From Dendrophyllia cribrosa (taxonomy: Eukaryota > Cnidaria > Anthozoa > Scleractinia > Dendrophylliidae), in assembly GCA_024195265.1 (NCBI GenBank), contig JAJLRJ010000010.1:7599667-7663666 (forward strand): DNA of 64,000 nucleotides, in the 5' to 3' direction. A program made the position numbers and the translations under genes. Positions within the stretch are counted from its first letter, which is position 1, and every line of letters begins with the position of its first letter. Positions 19,310 to 25,930 of the stretch are shown here, piece by piece. The notes beneath the pieces are model-generated. The model saw nothing but the letters and a program-made list of their open reading frames with translations, made no database searches and was not told the origin of the DNA.

Positions 19310-22298
19310 ACAACAACAACAACAAAATCGCCAGTCTACAGCTGCTGAACTTGTAAGACAGCTGCAAAGACAATTGTCAGGTATGATATTTTCACCATCT
19401 CGTAGTGTAGTGGTTATTGCTCTGGGCCGAGTTGTTCAAAGCCTGATTAGCACTAATCCTGGATTAACTGTCAACAGAACATATGAGTTGTCATGGTAAT
19501 TAACCCTGGATTAGCGGTAATCGGCCTTCGAACAACTCGGCCCTCGACTTTAGATCTGAAGGCGGTTGTTTGAGTAGCCCACAATAATCTAGGACACTAA
19601 TCCTGGATTAATTGTCAACAGAACATTTGAGTTGTCATGGTAATTAACCCTGGATTAGAGCTAATCGGTCTTCGAACAACTCGGCCCTGGACTTCAGATC
19701 TGAAGGCGGTTGTTTGAGTAGCCCACAATAATCTTGGACAGTTCAAATAAAAAACTATGACCCCCGCCTCTCCCTCCCTCCCCAGTGATGAAAAATAAAT
19801 AGCGCGTTTTGGTTTTCGCACGAAGCCATCGTTGAATCGGGCTCTCTTTTTACCTTGCCGAGATTGTAGTCTGTCGCTGTGTTGTTTCCTCAGACGAGAC
19901 ACTTTACTCCACATTGTCTTTTCCTGACCCAGATGTATAAATGGGTACCGGCAACTCAATGCTGGGGGTAACTCTGCAATGGACTAGCATCCCATCCAGA
20001 GAGAGTAGCAATATTCCTAGTTGCTTCATGCCACAGAAACCGGGTTAAGCGTCGGCCGAGTGGGTGACCTGTGACTCGTGTGGGTCACTTGTGGCTCGTG
20101 TGCGGCTCTACGTTCATCCTGTAAATCGTAAACCAAATTAATGAACACCTTGCACAGTACTGTTAACAGCACTACAAGGAAGTATTGCTTAACCGCTATC
20201 ATTTGAATGGGCACAGACTCAAAAGTTAGAACCACCTTGTACAGCATAATAAACAGTACCACAGAAAAGTACTGCTCAGTAGCTTTCATTTGAATGGTCA
20301 CACTTTAGGATTTCATCCACAGACTCAAAAGTTAGAACCACCTTGCACATCTTAATAAACAGTACCACAGGAAAGTACTGCTCAGTAGCTTTCATTTGAA
20401 TGGTCACACTTTAGGATTTCATCCACAGACTCAAAAGTTAGAACCACCTTGCACATCTTAATAAACAGTACCACAGGAAAGTACTGCTCAATAGCTTTCA
20501 TTTGAATGATCACACTGTAGGATTTCATCCACAGACTCAAAAGTTAGAACCATCTTGCACATCTTAATAAACAGTACCACAGGAAAGTACTGCTCAGTAG
20601 CTTTCATTTGAATGATCACACTTTAGGATTTCATCCACAGACTCAAAAGTTAGAACCACCTTGTACAGCATAATAAACAGTACCACAGGAAAGTACTGCT
20701 CAATAGCTTTCATTTGAATGGTCACACTTCAGGATTTCATCCACAGACTCAAACATTAGAACCACCTTGTACAGAATCACATGAAAGTATAACTAAATAG
20801 CTTTCATTTGAACGATCACATTTTAGGATTTAATCCTCAGATTCCAATTTGGAAGGCACTGCTTTTATGGTCACTCTAGTATTTTACAATAACTGTGCGA
20901 ATTCTCGCGCGCTGATTGGCTAATTTTTATTATCAATAACAGTACAGAAGGATAAAACGATAAAACTGACGCCATCAGCGAAAGTTCTTCCAAACTTTTC
21001 AGCGCTGCGTTTTTCGTGGCGAGAATTCTTTCACAAATCCAGAATTATTCGATAAGAAAATCGTTCAAAATAGATGAGAGGAACCTCAAGAAGCCGAAAC
21101 ACAACCTTAAAGCGAAAAGATGAAGATGTTTCAGTGTTGAGAATCCAGACCTGAAAATTAGCGGTGAGCAGGATTATAGTGCTGTCGCTGAAATAAGCTT
21201 TACCGGATCGAACCGGAGGTGAACTGAACCGTGTTTCAACGGACTATTTGAGAACAATTTTAACCGGAATAAAGGTTAGATTCAAAATTCCAATTTTTCT
21301 ATGTGTTTCTTACTTACTCTTCTCAAACTTTTAATTTACGAGCCCGTGTTTCTCCGAATTATGGCGATGGAATTCTGTTTTTTTTTTGGCGATCGCATCT
21401 TGCATTTCCTTCCTTCGTTTCAACATCAGCTTTGGCGTTTTGTTATTGTAAAAACCAAATTGACGTTAGTTTTTTTTTTTGCGTCTGCAGGGTTCTCAAT
21501 AACTTTTTCATCAACTGTTCTATTTCTGTTAACAGCCGTAACAATGTGGCACATGGCTAAAAGGTCTTACTAAACTTTGTATTGAAACACAGCTGTAACA
21601 CGTACTAATGACACCCCTCACAGGTGTTACGGGTTACGGGTTCAACTGAGAACACTGGTCTGTCCTCTTATTGATGACGAAATTTATCATCAATAATAGG
21701 ACAAACGCATAAAAAACGGATTTGTTAATTTCACCATAGAATCAAACGTTACACCGACCTTGTACAGTATAATAAACGGCAGCACAAGAAGTACTGCTCA
21801 ATAGCCTTTTTATAGCCTGCATAGCAGGCGTTATAAATTAGTTTATTTATGGGGCAAAATTTTTTATAGCGCGAAATTTCAAGAACGCGCGCGCGAGGGA
21901 ACACGCGAAGAGGAGAGGTGGTCACCTCATCCTTTCGCGCGTTCCCCTCGCACGCGCGTCCTCGAAATTTCGCCCTATGAATGACCCGGCGCTTTGAATC
22001 AATCGGAATTGATCCAAAGTACGATCCTGGTTAAACCTAAGACGTACTCACAATCTTGATTCAACTTCCAACAGGCCAAGAAATGTCTCTACAGCCACAA
22101 TTTCCGCAGGCCGCTGACATCACTCTCCAGAGACAGCTGTCCGCGCCTCCAGAAATCGGGCTTTCGAGGCAGGTAACCGCCGCCCAGGATATTCCTTTTA
22201 CACGTCAGCTGTCGACCCCAGCGCCACAGGACCTCACTCAGCAGGCCCAGCAACAGCAGTACACCACAAACCCTCAGTATCAGGGCCCACAGTTCTAA
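439..22298 (+). CDS. MED12: Mediator of RNA polymerase II transcription subunit 12, C-terminal part (13 exons)
   Basis: MED12 anchors CDK8/cyclin C to Mediator in the nucleus and activates the kinase; that role is known from the family. The exons join as 439-510, 913-1160, 1578-1710, 3547-3615, 4648-4766, 5481-5610, 7200-7373, 9386-9698, 13056-13413, 14334-14685, 18326-18542, 18985-19380 and 22075-22298. Together they give 2805 nt, which is 934 codons plus a stop, and every split codon closes correctly with AG/GT borders. Family landmarks seen are [19 protein letters not shown] near residue 2, [20 protein letters not shown] near 60, [20 protein letters not shown] near 113, MFDTIQRSS near 177, LLPLP near 275 and [15 protein letters not shown] near 338. 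From about residue 440 to the end the protein is Q-rich, with [10 protein letters not shown] near 850, as in the tail of vertebrate MED12. The tail continues about 75 residues past that motif, where the human protein soon stops. The 5' exons are outside the window. Confidence 0.97.
913..1160 (+). CDS. MED12: MED12 exon (residues 25-107)
   Basis: The acceptor is ttgtag at 907-912. Two overlapping donors exist, gtgtaa at 1159 and gtaaga at 1161. Only the second keeps phase with the next exon, so the exon ends at 1160 with the split codon GT|C. It encodes the conserved block [20 protein letters not shown] followed by AAGEVLD. Confidence 0.93.
1413..1503 (-). ncRNA. tRNA-like pol III unit (tRNA pseudogene or SINE head)
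   Basis: On the minus strand there is a perfect box A, TGGTATAGTGG (1483-1493), and about 33 nt later a box B core, GGTTCGAGG (1442-1450). A T-run follows (A-run 1414-1424 on +), which would terminate pol III. The 5' end TCCACGT resembles an acceptor arm, but the 3' strand of that arm and a paired anticodon stem are not visible. It is therefore not called a functional tRNA. It lies in a MED12 intron. Confidence 0.5.
1578..1710 (+). CDS. MED12: MED12 exon (residues 107-151)
   Basis: The acceptor is tcttcag and the donor is gtgtgc, a weak but usable site. It encodes [20 protein letters not shown] and then [13 protein letters not shown], an almost residue-for-residue match to the human block. 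It ends in phase 0. Confidence 0.94.
2999..3510. mobile_element. 88-bp-unit MITE, copy 1 (about 5 units, right end lost)
   Basis: It begins TTAACCCTTTAATTCCCAAG, the terminal motif of this family. It then carries about five tandem 88-bp units containing TTTCATTTGAATGGTCACAC and CAGACTCAAAAGTTAGA. The matching right terminal repeat is missing, and the element stops just before the MED12 exon at 3547. Confidence 0.8.
3547..3615 (+). CDS. MED12: MED12 exon (residues 152-174)
   Basis: This is a short 23-codon exon between acceptor tcacag and donor gttagt. It encodes [20 protein letters not shown], matching the human CKPKQLMHEALKLRLNL block. An 88-bp-unit repeat element ends about 35 nt upstream. 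Confidence 0.93.
3725..4031. mobile_element. MITE built of GCGA/TTGTCGC motifs, GTTTACAC ends
   Basis: The ends are inverted copies: taaggcatGTTTACAC with GCGATTTTTGTCGC inside on the left, and AATCGCCTGTGTAAACGGGCC on the right. The interior of about 300 bp repeats TTGTCGC, AAATCGC and GCGATT in both orientations. GTGTAAAC also recurs internally near 3783. A partial second copy lies at 60574-60690. Confidence 0.75.
4033..4298. mobile_element. CCAAT-rich TA MITE, copy 1
   Basis: The right end reads CACTCAATTGAAAACCGCTC and the left end is a degenerate inverted counterpart. The interior has several ATTGG/CCAAT motifs and the family blocks GCGCCACTTTCTCAACCAAT and TTTTCCCGCGCTTGGCGCCG. It abuts the previous MITE. 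Confidence 0.8.
4648..4766 (+). CDS. MED12: MED12 exon (residues 175-214)
   Basis: The acceptor is cattag and the donor is gtacgt. It encodes [19 protein letters not shown] and then [12 protein letters not shown], aligned with the human GGMFDTVQRS block. It ends with two bases (AA) of a split lysine codon that is completed by the next exon. Confidence 0.94.
4904..5100. mobile_element. 88-bp-unit MITE, copy 2 (single unit)
   Basis: It begins TTAACCCTTTTATG and ends CACTCTTGGAAGTGAAAGGG. One 88-bp unit lies between the ends with the core TGTGACCATTCAAATGAAAC. This is the minimal form of the family. Confidence 0.8.
5481..5610 (+). CDS. MED12: MED12 exon (residues 214-257)
   Basis: The acceptor is ctttcag and the donor is gtatat. 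It encodes [20 protein letters not shown], matching the human NELFTTVLDMLSVLINGTL block, and ends KKLK in phase 0. Confidence 0.94.
6037..6567. mobile_element. two CCAAT-rich TA MITEs joined in tandem (copies 2 and 3)
   Basis: The first copy (6037-6315) is complete and flanked by TA on both sides. The second (about 6316-6567) starts directly at the AAAACCAAGGTAA block, lacking its own outer ~23 bp, and ends CTCATTTGAAAACCGC before TA. Both carry several CCAAT/ATTGG boxes. Confidence 0.8.
6898..7172. mobile_element. fold-back element pair ending GTACTAAAACAGTG / AACTATTCACC
   Basis: AGTATGTACTAAAACAGTG (6899-6917) is repeated inverted as CACTGTTTTAGTATATACT (about 7062-7080). Immediately after it, AACAACTATTCACCTCAGTG is mirrored by TTCGGTGAATAGTTGTTAAC (to 7172). 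The second palindrome ends about 28 bp before MED12 exon 7200. Confidence 0.6.
7200..7373 (+). CDS. MED12: MED12 exon (residues 258-315)
   Basis: The acceptor is ttttcag and the donor is gtaatg. It starts [10 protein letters not shown] and contains CKQLLPLP, matching the human KVRQLLPLP block, followed by a poorly conserved PG-rich linker. It ends in phase 0. Confidence 0.92.
7816..7852 (+). repeat. poly-G tract, 37 bases
   Basis: An uninterrupted run of G in a MED12 intron, the longest homopolymer in the window. It is flanked by GGGCGC-rich sequence (7525-7800) that looks like a decayed fold-back element. The exact length in the assembly is doubtful because such tracts sequence poorly. Confidence 0.9.
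8432..8823. mobile_element. MITE built of GCGTATG motifs
   Basis: Perfect terminal inverted repeats begin GCCCTGTCACACTATTGCGT and end as its complement, flanked by the direct repeat CATAAAA on both sides. The 392-bp interior holds some twenty GCGTA(T/A)-type motifs in both orientations. No transposase ORF is present. Confidence 0.85.
9386..9698 (+). CDS. MED12: MED12 exon (residues 316-420)
   Basis: The acceptor is ttaacag. It encodes [20 protein letters not shown] and then [20 protein letters not shown], an unmistakable MED12 block, followed by [17 protein letters not shown] and an acidic stretch. The donor is gtacaa at 9699. An alternative donor at 9711 would create a stop codon at the junction and is excluded. 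Confidence 0.95.
10184..11725 (-). pseudogene. reverse transcriptase of non-LTR retrotransposon (truncated)
   Basis: An open frame of about 510 residues shows RT blocks in order: [63 protein letters not shown] and the catalytic FADDTNI. A C-terminal region ([20 protein letters not shown]) follows and it ends at a stop at 10184. It would copy element RNA at a nicked target. N-terminal RT sequence with [16 protein letters not shown] continues at 12095-11971 beyond the inserted MITE. The endonuclease domain is absent, so the copy is dead. Apart from the insertion the frame is clean, which suggests recent origin. Confidence 0.92.
11727..11968. mobile_element. CCAAT-rich TA MITE, copy 4, inside the reverse transcriptase
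   Basis: The 242-bp element begins GAGCAGTTTTCAATTGAGTG and ends with its inverse. TA flanks both sides (11725-11726 and 11969-11970). Removing it plus one TA restores the RT reading frame exactly, which proves the TA target duplication. Confidence 0.92.
12101..12165 (+). repeat. (AATGG)13 microsatellite
   Basis: Thirteen perfect AATGG units lie between the truncated 5' end of the retrotransposon and the TACC that continues the target sequence. The last unit belongs to the target duplication AATGGTAC. Confidence 0.95.
12535..12832. mobile_element. 88-bp-unit MITE, copy 4 (about 2 units)
   Basis: It begins TTAACCTTTTCAATCCCAGA and ends TACTCTTAGGAGTTAAAGGG. Two 88-bp units carry the CGGCAGTACTTTCGCATGGT variant. 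Confidence 0.8.
12864..12971. mobile_element. fold-back element with poly-G arm
   Basis: CGTAAATACTCTATTAAGCC at the left is mirrored by GGCTTAATAGAGGATTTACG at the right, and the right arm contains a run of about 15 G. It is a short palindromic MITE in a MED12 intron. Confidence 0.75.
13056..13413 (+). CDS. MED12: MED12 exon (residues 420-539), start of Q-rich tail
   Basis: The acceptor is tacgtag and the donor is gtaggt. The split glycine codon G|GA joins the previous exon. It encodes a basic [16 protein letters not shown] segment, a possible nuclear-localisation type cluster, and then Q-runs such as [11 protein letters not shown] long poly-C tract begins about 15 nt past the donor. Confidence 0.92.
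13428..13452 (+). repeat. poly-C tract beside the MED12 donor site
   Basis: A run of more than 20 C begins about 15 nt downstream of the gtaggt donor at 13414. Confidence 0.85.
13495..13873. mobile_element. fold-back element with a 132-bp tandem duplication of its left flank and arm
   Basis: Left arm TTAATAGACCATTTTCGTAT with TTGAACTGGTACTAGCTTGC (13703 on) pairs with GCAAGCTAGTACCAGT and ATACGAAAATGGTCTATTGA (to 13873), arms of about 70 bp. The block TCGCGAAGAAGAGAAAGTGT starts at 13495 and again at 13627, a 132-bp direct duplication that includes an extra left arm. Confidence 0.8.
13900..14110. mobile_element. half copy of the CCCGGG-Gn hAT-like element (AAAATGACGGGG type)
   Basis: It begins GCCCGGGGAGGACTGCC and AAAAATGACGGGGATGCTTG, and continues with CCGAAAAATATGACTGAATA and AGAACTGGTACAGAGCCACA. 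These blocks occur in the same order in the complete copy at 40991-41329. Confidence 0.7.
14334..14685 (+). CDS. MED12: MED12 exon (residues 539-656), Q-rich
   Basis: The acceptor is atcaag, a weak pyrimidine tract, and the donor is gtaaga. The split arginine codon AG|G is consistent. It encodes [20 protein letters not shown] and a run of about 11 glutamines coded mainly by CAA, then further Q-rich sequence. Confidence 0.9.
15192..17782. mobile_element. 88-bp-unit MITE, copy 5, expanded to a ~28-unit satellite
   Basis: It starts TCAACCCTTTCACTCTCAAA and ends CACTCTTGGGAGTGAAAGTG. Between these lie about 28 head-to-tail 88-bp units (about 15236-17700). Each carries TTTGTTCTAACTTTTGAGTC, TGTGACCATTCAAATGAAAC and TTCAGCAGTACTTTTGCATG. 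Variants (GTTGACGAAATCCCATGG, TCATATGAAAC, TTTTACATGG) occur in runs of neighbouring units. It lies in the MED12 intron between exons 14685 and 18326. Confidence 0.95.
17950..18230. mobile_element. CCAAT-rich TA MITE, copy 5
   Basis: The left end is GAGTAGTTTTCTATTGAGTG. The right end CACTCCATTCAAAACCGCGC is followed by TA. The internal blocks CCAATGAACCAATCAGAACT and GCGCCAAGCGCGGGAAAACG are shared with the other copies. It ends about 95 bp before MED12 exon 18326. Confidence 0.85.
18326..18542 (+). CDS. MED12: MED12 exon (residues 657-729)
   Basis: The acceptor is tccttag and the donor is gtacgc. It encodes [20 protein letters not shown] and then a P/Q/S/T-rich stretch with RTQVTTRPN. It starts in phase 0 and ends with one base of a glycine codon. 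Confidence 0.88.
18985..19380 (+). CDS. MED12: MED12 exon (residues 729-861), longest Q-runs
   Basis: The acceptor is atcatag and the donor is gtatga. It contains several Q-runs, the longest about 17 residues, coded by mixed CAG/CAA. It ends with [12 protein letters not shown], the counterpart of LVRQLQQQLS near the end of vertebrate MED12. The split glycine codon matches on both sides. Confidence 0.93.
19430..19740. mobile_element. palindromic MITE (GGGCCGAGTTGTTCAAAGCC) with a 143-bp tandem duplication
   Basis: GGCCGAGTTGTTCAAAGCCT at the left is mirrored by CCTTCGAACAACTCGGCCCT. ACTAATCCTGGATTAACTGT at 19452 recurs at 19595 as ACTAATCCTGGATTAATTGT, so 143 bp including the right arm is duplicated. 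It lies just after MED12 donor 19381. Confidence 0.8.
19870..20110 (+). mobile_element. SINE-like fragment (3' part)
   Basis: Blocks GAGACACTTTACTCCACATT, ATGTATAAATGGGTACCGGC, GGACTAGCATCCCATCCAGA and CTAGTTGCTTCATGCCACAG resemble the conserved body of tRNA-derived SINEs seen in many marine invertebrates. The first block recurs at 27605 next to a box A. The tRNA-like head is missing here. Confidence 0.6.
20190..20830. repeat. 106-bp tandem repeat (about 6 units)
   Basis: The period is 106, measured from GTTAGAACCACCTTG at 20225, 20331, 20437 and 20543. Units contain CAGTAGCTTTCATTTGAATG, GTCACACTTTAGGATTTCAT and CACAGACTCAAAAGTTAGAA, plus AATAAACAGTACCACAGGAA, which is absent from the 88-bp family. 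Confidence 0.9.
21095..21355 (+). repeat. dispersed repeat of unknown type, decayed copy
   Basis: It matches the reverse complement of 63750-64000 over about 250 bp (AAAGATGAAGAT, AATCCAGACCTGA, GAGCAGGATTATAGTGCTGT, TTTACGAGCCCGTG). Here the reading frame seen in the other copy is broken by stops and shifts. It lies in the last MED12 intron. Confidence 0.7.
21813..21992. mobile_element. palindromic MITE with GCGCGCGAGGGAACACGCG core
   Basis: It starts TAGCCTGCATAGCAGGCG and ends TGACCCGGCGC. The inner arms GAAATTTCAAGAACGCGCGC and CGCGCGTCCTCGAAATTTCG are mirrored. A related copy lies at 32447-32575. A decayed 106-bp unit (21740-21810) directly precedes it. Confidence 0.75.
22075..22298 (+). 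CDS. MED12: MED12 last coding exon (residues 861-934)
   Basis: The acceptor is ccaacag. The reading frame carried from the previous exon runs 74 residues to a TAA at 22296-22298. It encodes [20 protein letters not shown] and a repeated RQLSxP/RQVT motif (four times, about every 11-14 residues), ending NPQYQGPQF. Vertebrate MED12 lacks a clear counterpart of this tail. Confidence 0.88.
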
Positions 22299-22396
22299 GG
22301 AGGGTGCACGGACAGGAACTTCGATAACAAAATGTGACATCGTACTGTGCATGCGCGGTTCTTGCCAGCGTTTCATCGTGTGTAGACTCACCGACC

Positions 22397-22475
22397 GCAG
22401 TTCCCTGGGGCTTCTTGGTTTTCAAAATGGCCACCGCCGTATTGGAAACCGAGAATACCCTGGGAACGAGGTTGT
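22397..22475. mobile_element. fold-back element in the MED12 3' region
   Basis: CAGTTCCCTGGGGCTTCTTG...TTTTC is mirrored by GGAAACCGAGAATACCCTGG followed by GAACGAGG, with AAAATGGCCACCGCC in the loop. It lies 100-180 nt after the MED12 stop, hence probably in the 3' UTR. Confidence 0.65.
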
Positions 22476-22718
22476 AGACTCGCAAATACAAAATGCGACA
22501 AAAACATTTTATGGCACCGGCAGTTGCCGGCTAAAAACATTGTCTGGACCTCGCAGTCACAACATTTCTTATAAAGTATCCCGGATAAAACGTTTGTAAG
22601 TTTGTAAATTCAATTCAATTTTTCAATTCAATTTTATGTCACTCATAGCTATACTTATCCTTCTTTCTTTTTTTTCGAACAACACACCAAAACAGGAAAA
22701 TTACAGTTACTTGCAATT

Positions 22719-22724
22719 AATAAA
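22719..22724 (+). terminator. candidate polyadenylation signal of MED12
   Basis: A canonical AATAAA lies about 420 nt after the MED12 stop, in an AT-rich stretch. No nearer AATAAA was noticed. This is inference only. Confidence 0.35.
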
Positions 22725-22739
22725 ATATATATTGACATT

Positions 22740-24380
22740 AGAGCCTTTAACCAAAAGTAAGCGCAAGTGTGTTGCTTTTAAAACAACTAAAAAGGCAACT
22801 TTGTTCTTATTTAACTGTATACGGTAAAACGTTCCCTATCTTTGCGCGAATTAGTTCATTGATAGTCTCTTACACAGCCGTTGTCTGGGTCGTCACGCAA
22901 CGCTCTTATTTATTTTTATTCACCGCTTAGGTCTGTCGCCTGTCTGCTGCATAGGTCTGTAGCGTTGCAGTGCGTGACAACCAAAATAACGGCTGAGTAG
23001 AATACCAGTTCATTGTACGAATCATTCAAAAGAACTGGAGAAAGTTTTAACATGTTAAGAAGACAAATTTGCAGTGAAGTTTTGGTTATTTTTTTACCCT
23101 TTTTTGTTTACTTTTTCCGTTTAAAGTACAGTCGAAGCTTTCCGTAAGCGGATACCCTCGGGAATCAGAATCGGGAATCACTTAGTTTATAAATAAGTGT
23201 CCCTAACTGGAGCGAACCGCTTACAGGAATAATTCTTGTAAGAGTAGAGCTTAAACGGGGTTTTGTTAAGGCGGCCGTAAGTAGAGCTGTCCGCTTACGA
23301 GATGATACTCCTTTATCTCATGCTATAAGAAGCAAGGGCTGACAACTGCGTAGGAAAAGTAACGCAACAATGGCATGACTGAGACCAAACCGAAAGTTTA
23401 AATGTAACTGTGGACAGCTGTTTCGCCGTTATTGCGGCTCACCAGCACAGTGTAGCAACAAGTTCGAGTAACTAACCTGACTGAGTTAGCACTGTACTAA
23501 TGTGCACTTGGTTATAAACTCCTGATATGACCTCAAGATCATATGTCTGTCCACGTGCACAGCTTATGCCATACACAATGAACAAACACAAAATAAACAA
23601 AACATTTTTTATCTTGTGAACCGTGCAAAAGAAGATGAAAAGAATGTATAAGACTTTGTAATATTGGTTGTATAAAAAAACAGACAGATAAAAGAAGACT
23701 TCGAAAGTCGTACCAGACGATTTCAATTGAAAAAGACCCAAAGAATTTTTTTTATCATGTAAATAATAGCTTTGCAACTGACTGATGTACCGTCTATGAT
23801 CATAAGTAATGTTTCAGGACGGATGGCAGAGCCTCAGTCAAGATTATAATGGGACATATTCACTATATTTCTTGCTACTTAGGGCAAAGAAGGTCAAATA
23901 AAAACATTTCATATTAACAACGTGCTTCGTATAGTATTTTGTCAAAAAGCTGGAAAGGGGTTGAAGCGGGTAGGAAATGAAAAGGGGCGGGAAGGTGGAA
24001 TGGCCGAGGCAGAGTGAGAATGGGTTCGAACAAAAATAATGGGAGTTTTGAGGCTTATTTTCTTTATAAAAAAAGGGTGGGTCACTCCTCACGATCGGCT
24101 ACTGTGTACCCTTGTCTCCATCATCAGTATTTCGGTAGTACAATGCTAACTGCTCCCTTCCTTAAAGTGCATATGAAGTAAAAAAAATATTTCCATGGTT
24201 TGATAGTACTTTACTTTCTTTATCTAAATTTGTGGGTTTCATCGAAAAGATCCTTCACATTGTGTAATTATTTGGCTTGAAAGTTTTGAATTTTCCGCCA
24301 GAAAGTGTCTCTATCGAGCGCGCGGCCAAAGCTATTGTATTACAAGGCTGTGACGTAGAAAATACTTCAACTCACGAGTA
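22740..24380. other. intergenic, no gene seen
   Basis: AT-rich sequence without supported coding. About 23120-23320 is a decayed dispersed repeat with the phrases CCGTAAGCGGATACC and CCGCTTACAGGAAT. Confidence 0.5.
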
Positions 24381-24382
24381 TC

Positions 24383-24685
24383 ATGGCGGCAAAGGAGAAG
24401 TCTTCGACCTCGGCGACTTTCTGTCTGTCTGACAGAGACTCTGTAGAGGACATAATTCCATCACAGTCTGACATTCTTTTGAAGAAATGGAACGAAACAC
24501 ACTGTGAGCAGACAAAAGAACGAATCTCAAGTATTTTCTACGTCATCAACACAATGGATATCGAAAACTCGTTCCCAGTCTTCGGGACACTGATTTCTGC
24601 AAATTGTGCCACTTTGGACGGCAAAAAAGAGGCCTTAAATTTTTCTCTGACAAATTTCTTTTATCATTTCGAAATAAAGGCATAA
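24383..24685 (+). CDS. hypothetical 100-residue ORF, possible first exon or repeat-borne gene
   Basis: The ATG sits in a good context (tatcATGGCGGC), preceded by a CG-richer segment with TGACGTAG, like a short promoter. The protein starts MAAKEKSSTSATFCLSDRDS and contains SVEDIIPSQSDILLKKWNET. The first ~75 residues look like ordinary hydrophilic coding sequence and the end looks random. No family is recognised. It could be the N-terminus of a multi-exon gene, a gene fragment inside a repeat, or chance. Confidence 0.25.
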   Translation: MAAKEKSSTSATFCLSDRDSVEDIIPSQSDILLKKWNETHCEQTKERISSIFYVINTMDIENSFPVFGTLISANCATLDGKKEALNFSLTNFFYHFEIKA

Positions 24686-24817
24686 TAGCCTCCAAAAAAA
24701 GACAAAATAAAAAATTACTTCTGTGTCCTTGCTCCCTGAGTGCCACCCCTCCCCCCAACCTTCGAAGTAGTGAGTCCACTAGTTTGCCCACAAGTTATCC
24801 AAAATAATCATTATTTC

Positions 24818-24940
24818 GAAGTTTATTACAAAGTGCGACAGTTCGACAGCCATTTTACTTCAAAGTGCGACAAGTGTTATTACAAGGTGTGACAGGTATT
24901 ATTACAAAGTGCGATAGGTATTACAAAGTACGACAGAACA
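24818..24940 (+). repeat. imperfect short tandem repeat TTACAAAGTGCGACAG
   Basis: Five or six units of about 20-25 bp carry (T)ATTACAAAGTGCGACAG with substitutions, for example TTACAAGGTGTGACAGGTA and TTACAAAGTGCGATAGGTA. It ends against a fragment starting GGGTACTCCCCTATATAAGC. Confidence 0.8.
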
Positions 24941-25030
24941 GGGTACTCCCCTATATAAGCTATAAAGGTATGGGCCGCCCTAAAGGATATGGTTTTTAAG
25001 CCGTTTTGTCTGAAACTGGGTATAGTTTTT
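24939..25030. mobile_element. half copy of the GGGTACTCCC element
   Basis: GGGTACTCCCCTATATAAGC and GGTATGGGCCGCCCTAAAGG match the left end of the elements at 47489 and 57648. The right half is missing. Confidence 0.55.
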
Positions 25031-25422
25031 ACTTTAAGGGAAGGGTAGATGCCGTAAAGGTAGCAACAGAGGAGAGCAGCAACCTACTCGGCAGCAAGGA
25101 GGTCACCATGGCAACCGAGCCACAGCCCACCTCCAGGCACCTGTCAACACAACACTGTGAGACCAGTGTGTGGAATGTATACTTACCGAAGAATGTGGGA
25201 GGGAGAGAGGGGGGGGGGGGGGGGGGGAGGGAAAAAGCAGCGAGCGAGCTTGCAAGGCAATCACAAGCAAAAGCACTTGGCAATGCCTCTGCTGATCTTC
25301 CTGGAGCCCCCAACATATAAATGGAGAAACCGCTGTATTGGCTTGGAACTAACTTTGCCTAAATTCCATTTAGCCTCATGAAATATAGCCAGGTCTGAAA
25401 ACGGGTATGGCTTTTGGACGTC

Positions 25423-25677
25423 AGGCGTGTGTTTCTCGAAAGTCCCGAAAACTTTTCGGGCTCGAAAAGCTGTGTTATGTGCAGTAAGTTTACCAACAAG
25501 GATTCAATATTCTTTGATTTTAAAGCTAAGCAAACTTGAAATAACCAAAGTGGACGAAATACGCTGCTTTGCGGGTTTGCGATATAAAAATTTCATCGCC
25601 GCTCGTAAGAAATCGAGTTTTAAAAATAGCTTTCGGCCCCAAAAAGCCTTCGGGAGGGTTTCGAGAAACGCACGCCA
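25423..25677. mobile_element. fold-back MITE GGCGTGCGTTTCTCGAAA, copy 1
   Basis: The left end GGCGTGTGTTTCTCGAAAGT plus CCCGAAAACTTTTCGGG pairs with GGGTTTCGAGAAACGCACGCC at the right. The interior TTTGATTTTAAAGCTAAGCA matches, inverted, the copy at 31678-31920. Confidence 0.8.
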
Positions 25678-25799
25678 GGTCTAAAAAAGGGGAATGGAAA
25701 ATGGCGTAGTTTGGACTGATCGATATAGGGTCAAATTCCGAGGAGAACCCCGTCCCGGGATTGATGATATAAAAATAATGAAAAACCACCAGTATATAC

Positions 25800-25930
25800 A
25801 ATCAGAGAAAAGAACTTTTGAGGAGCTTTCACTTGACGGGTCGCACTGTAGGATTTTTTCCATTAAAATCACAAGTCAGAACAACATACCGGTATCAAAA
25901 CTTGGGTTTTAACTCTGGGAGTAAAAAGAT
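25800..25930. repeat. decayed unit of the 106-bp family
   Basis: GGAGCTTTCACTTGACGGGT, GCACTGTAGGATTTTTTCCA and TCAGAACAACAT keep the order of the 106-bp unit. It ends near ACTCTGGGAGTAAAAAG, the family's terminal motif. Confidence 0.6.

Noticed and set aside
25006..25320. 104-codon frame with a glycine run
   Set aside because: It starts inside a half MITE and passes through a G-tract. The middle part (SKEVTMATEPQPTSRHLSTQ) looks slightly protein-like but has no splice borders or homologue that I can name.
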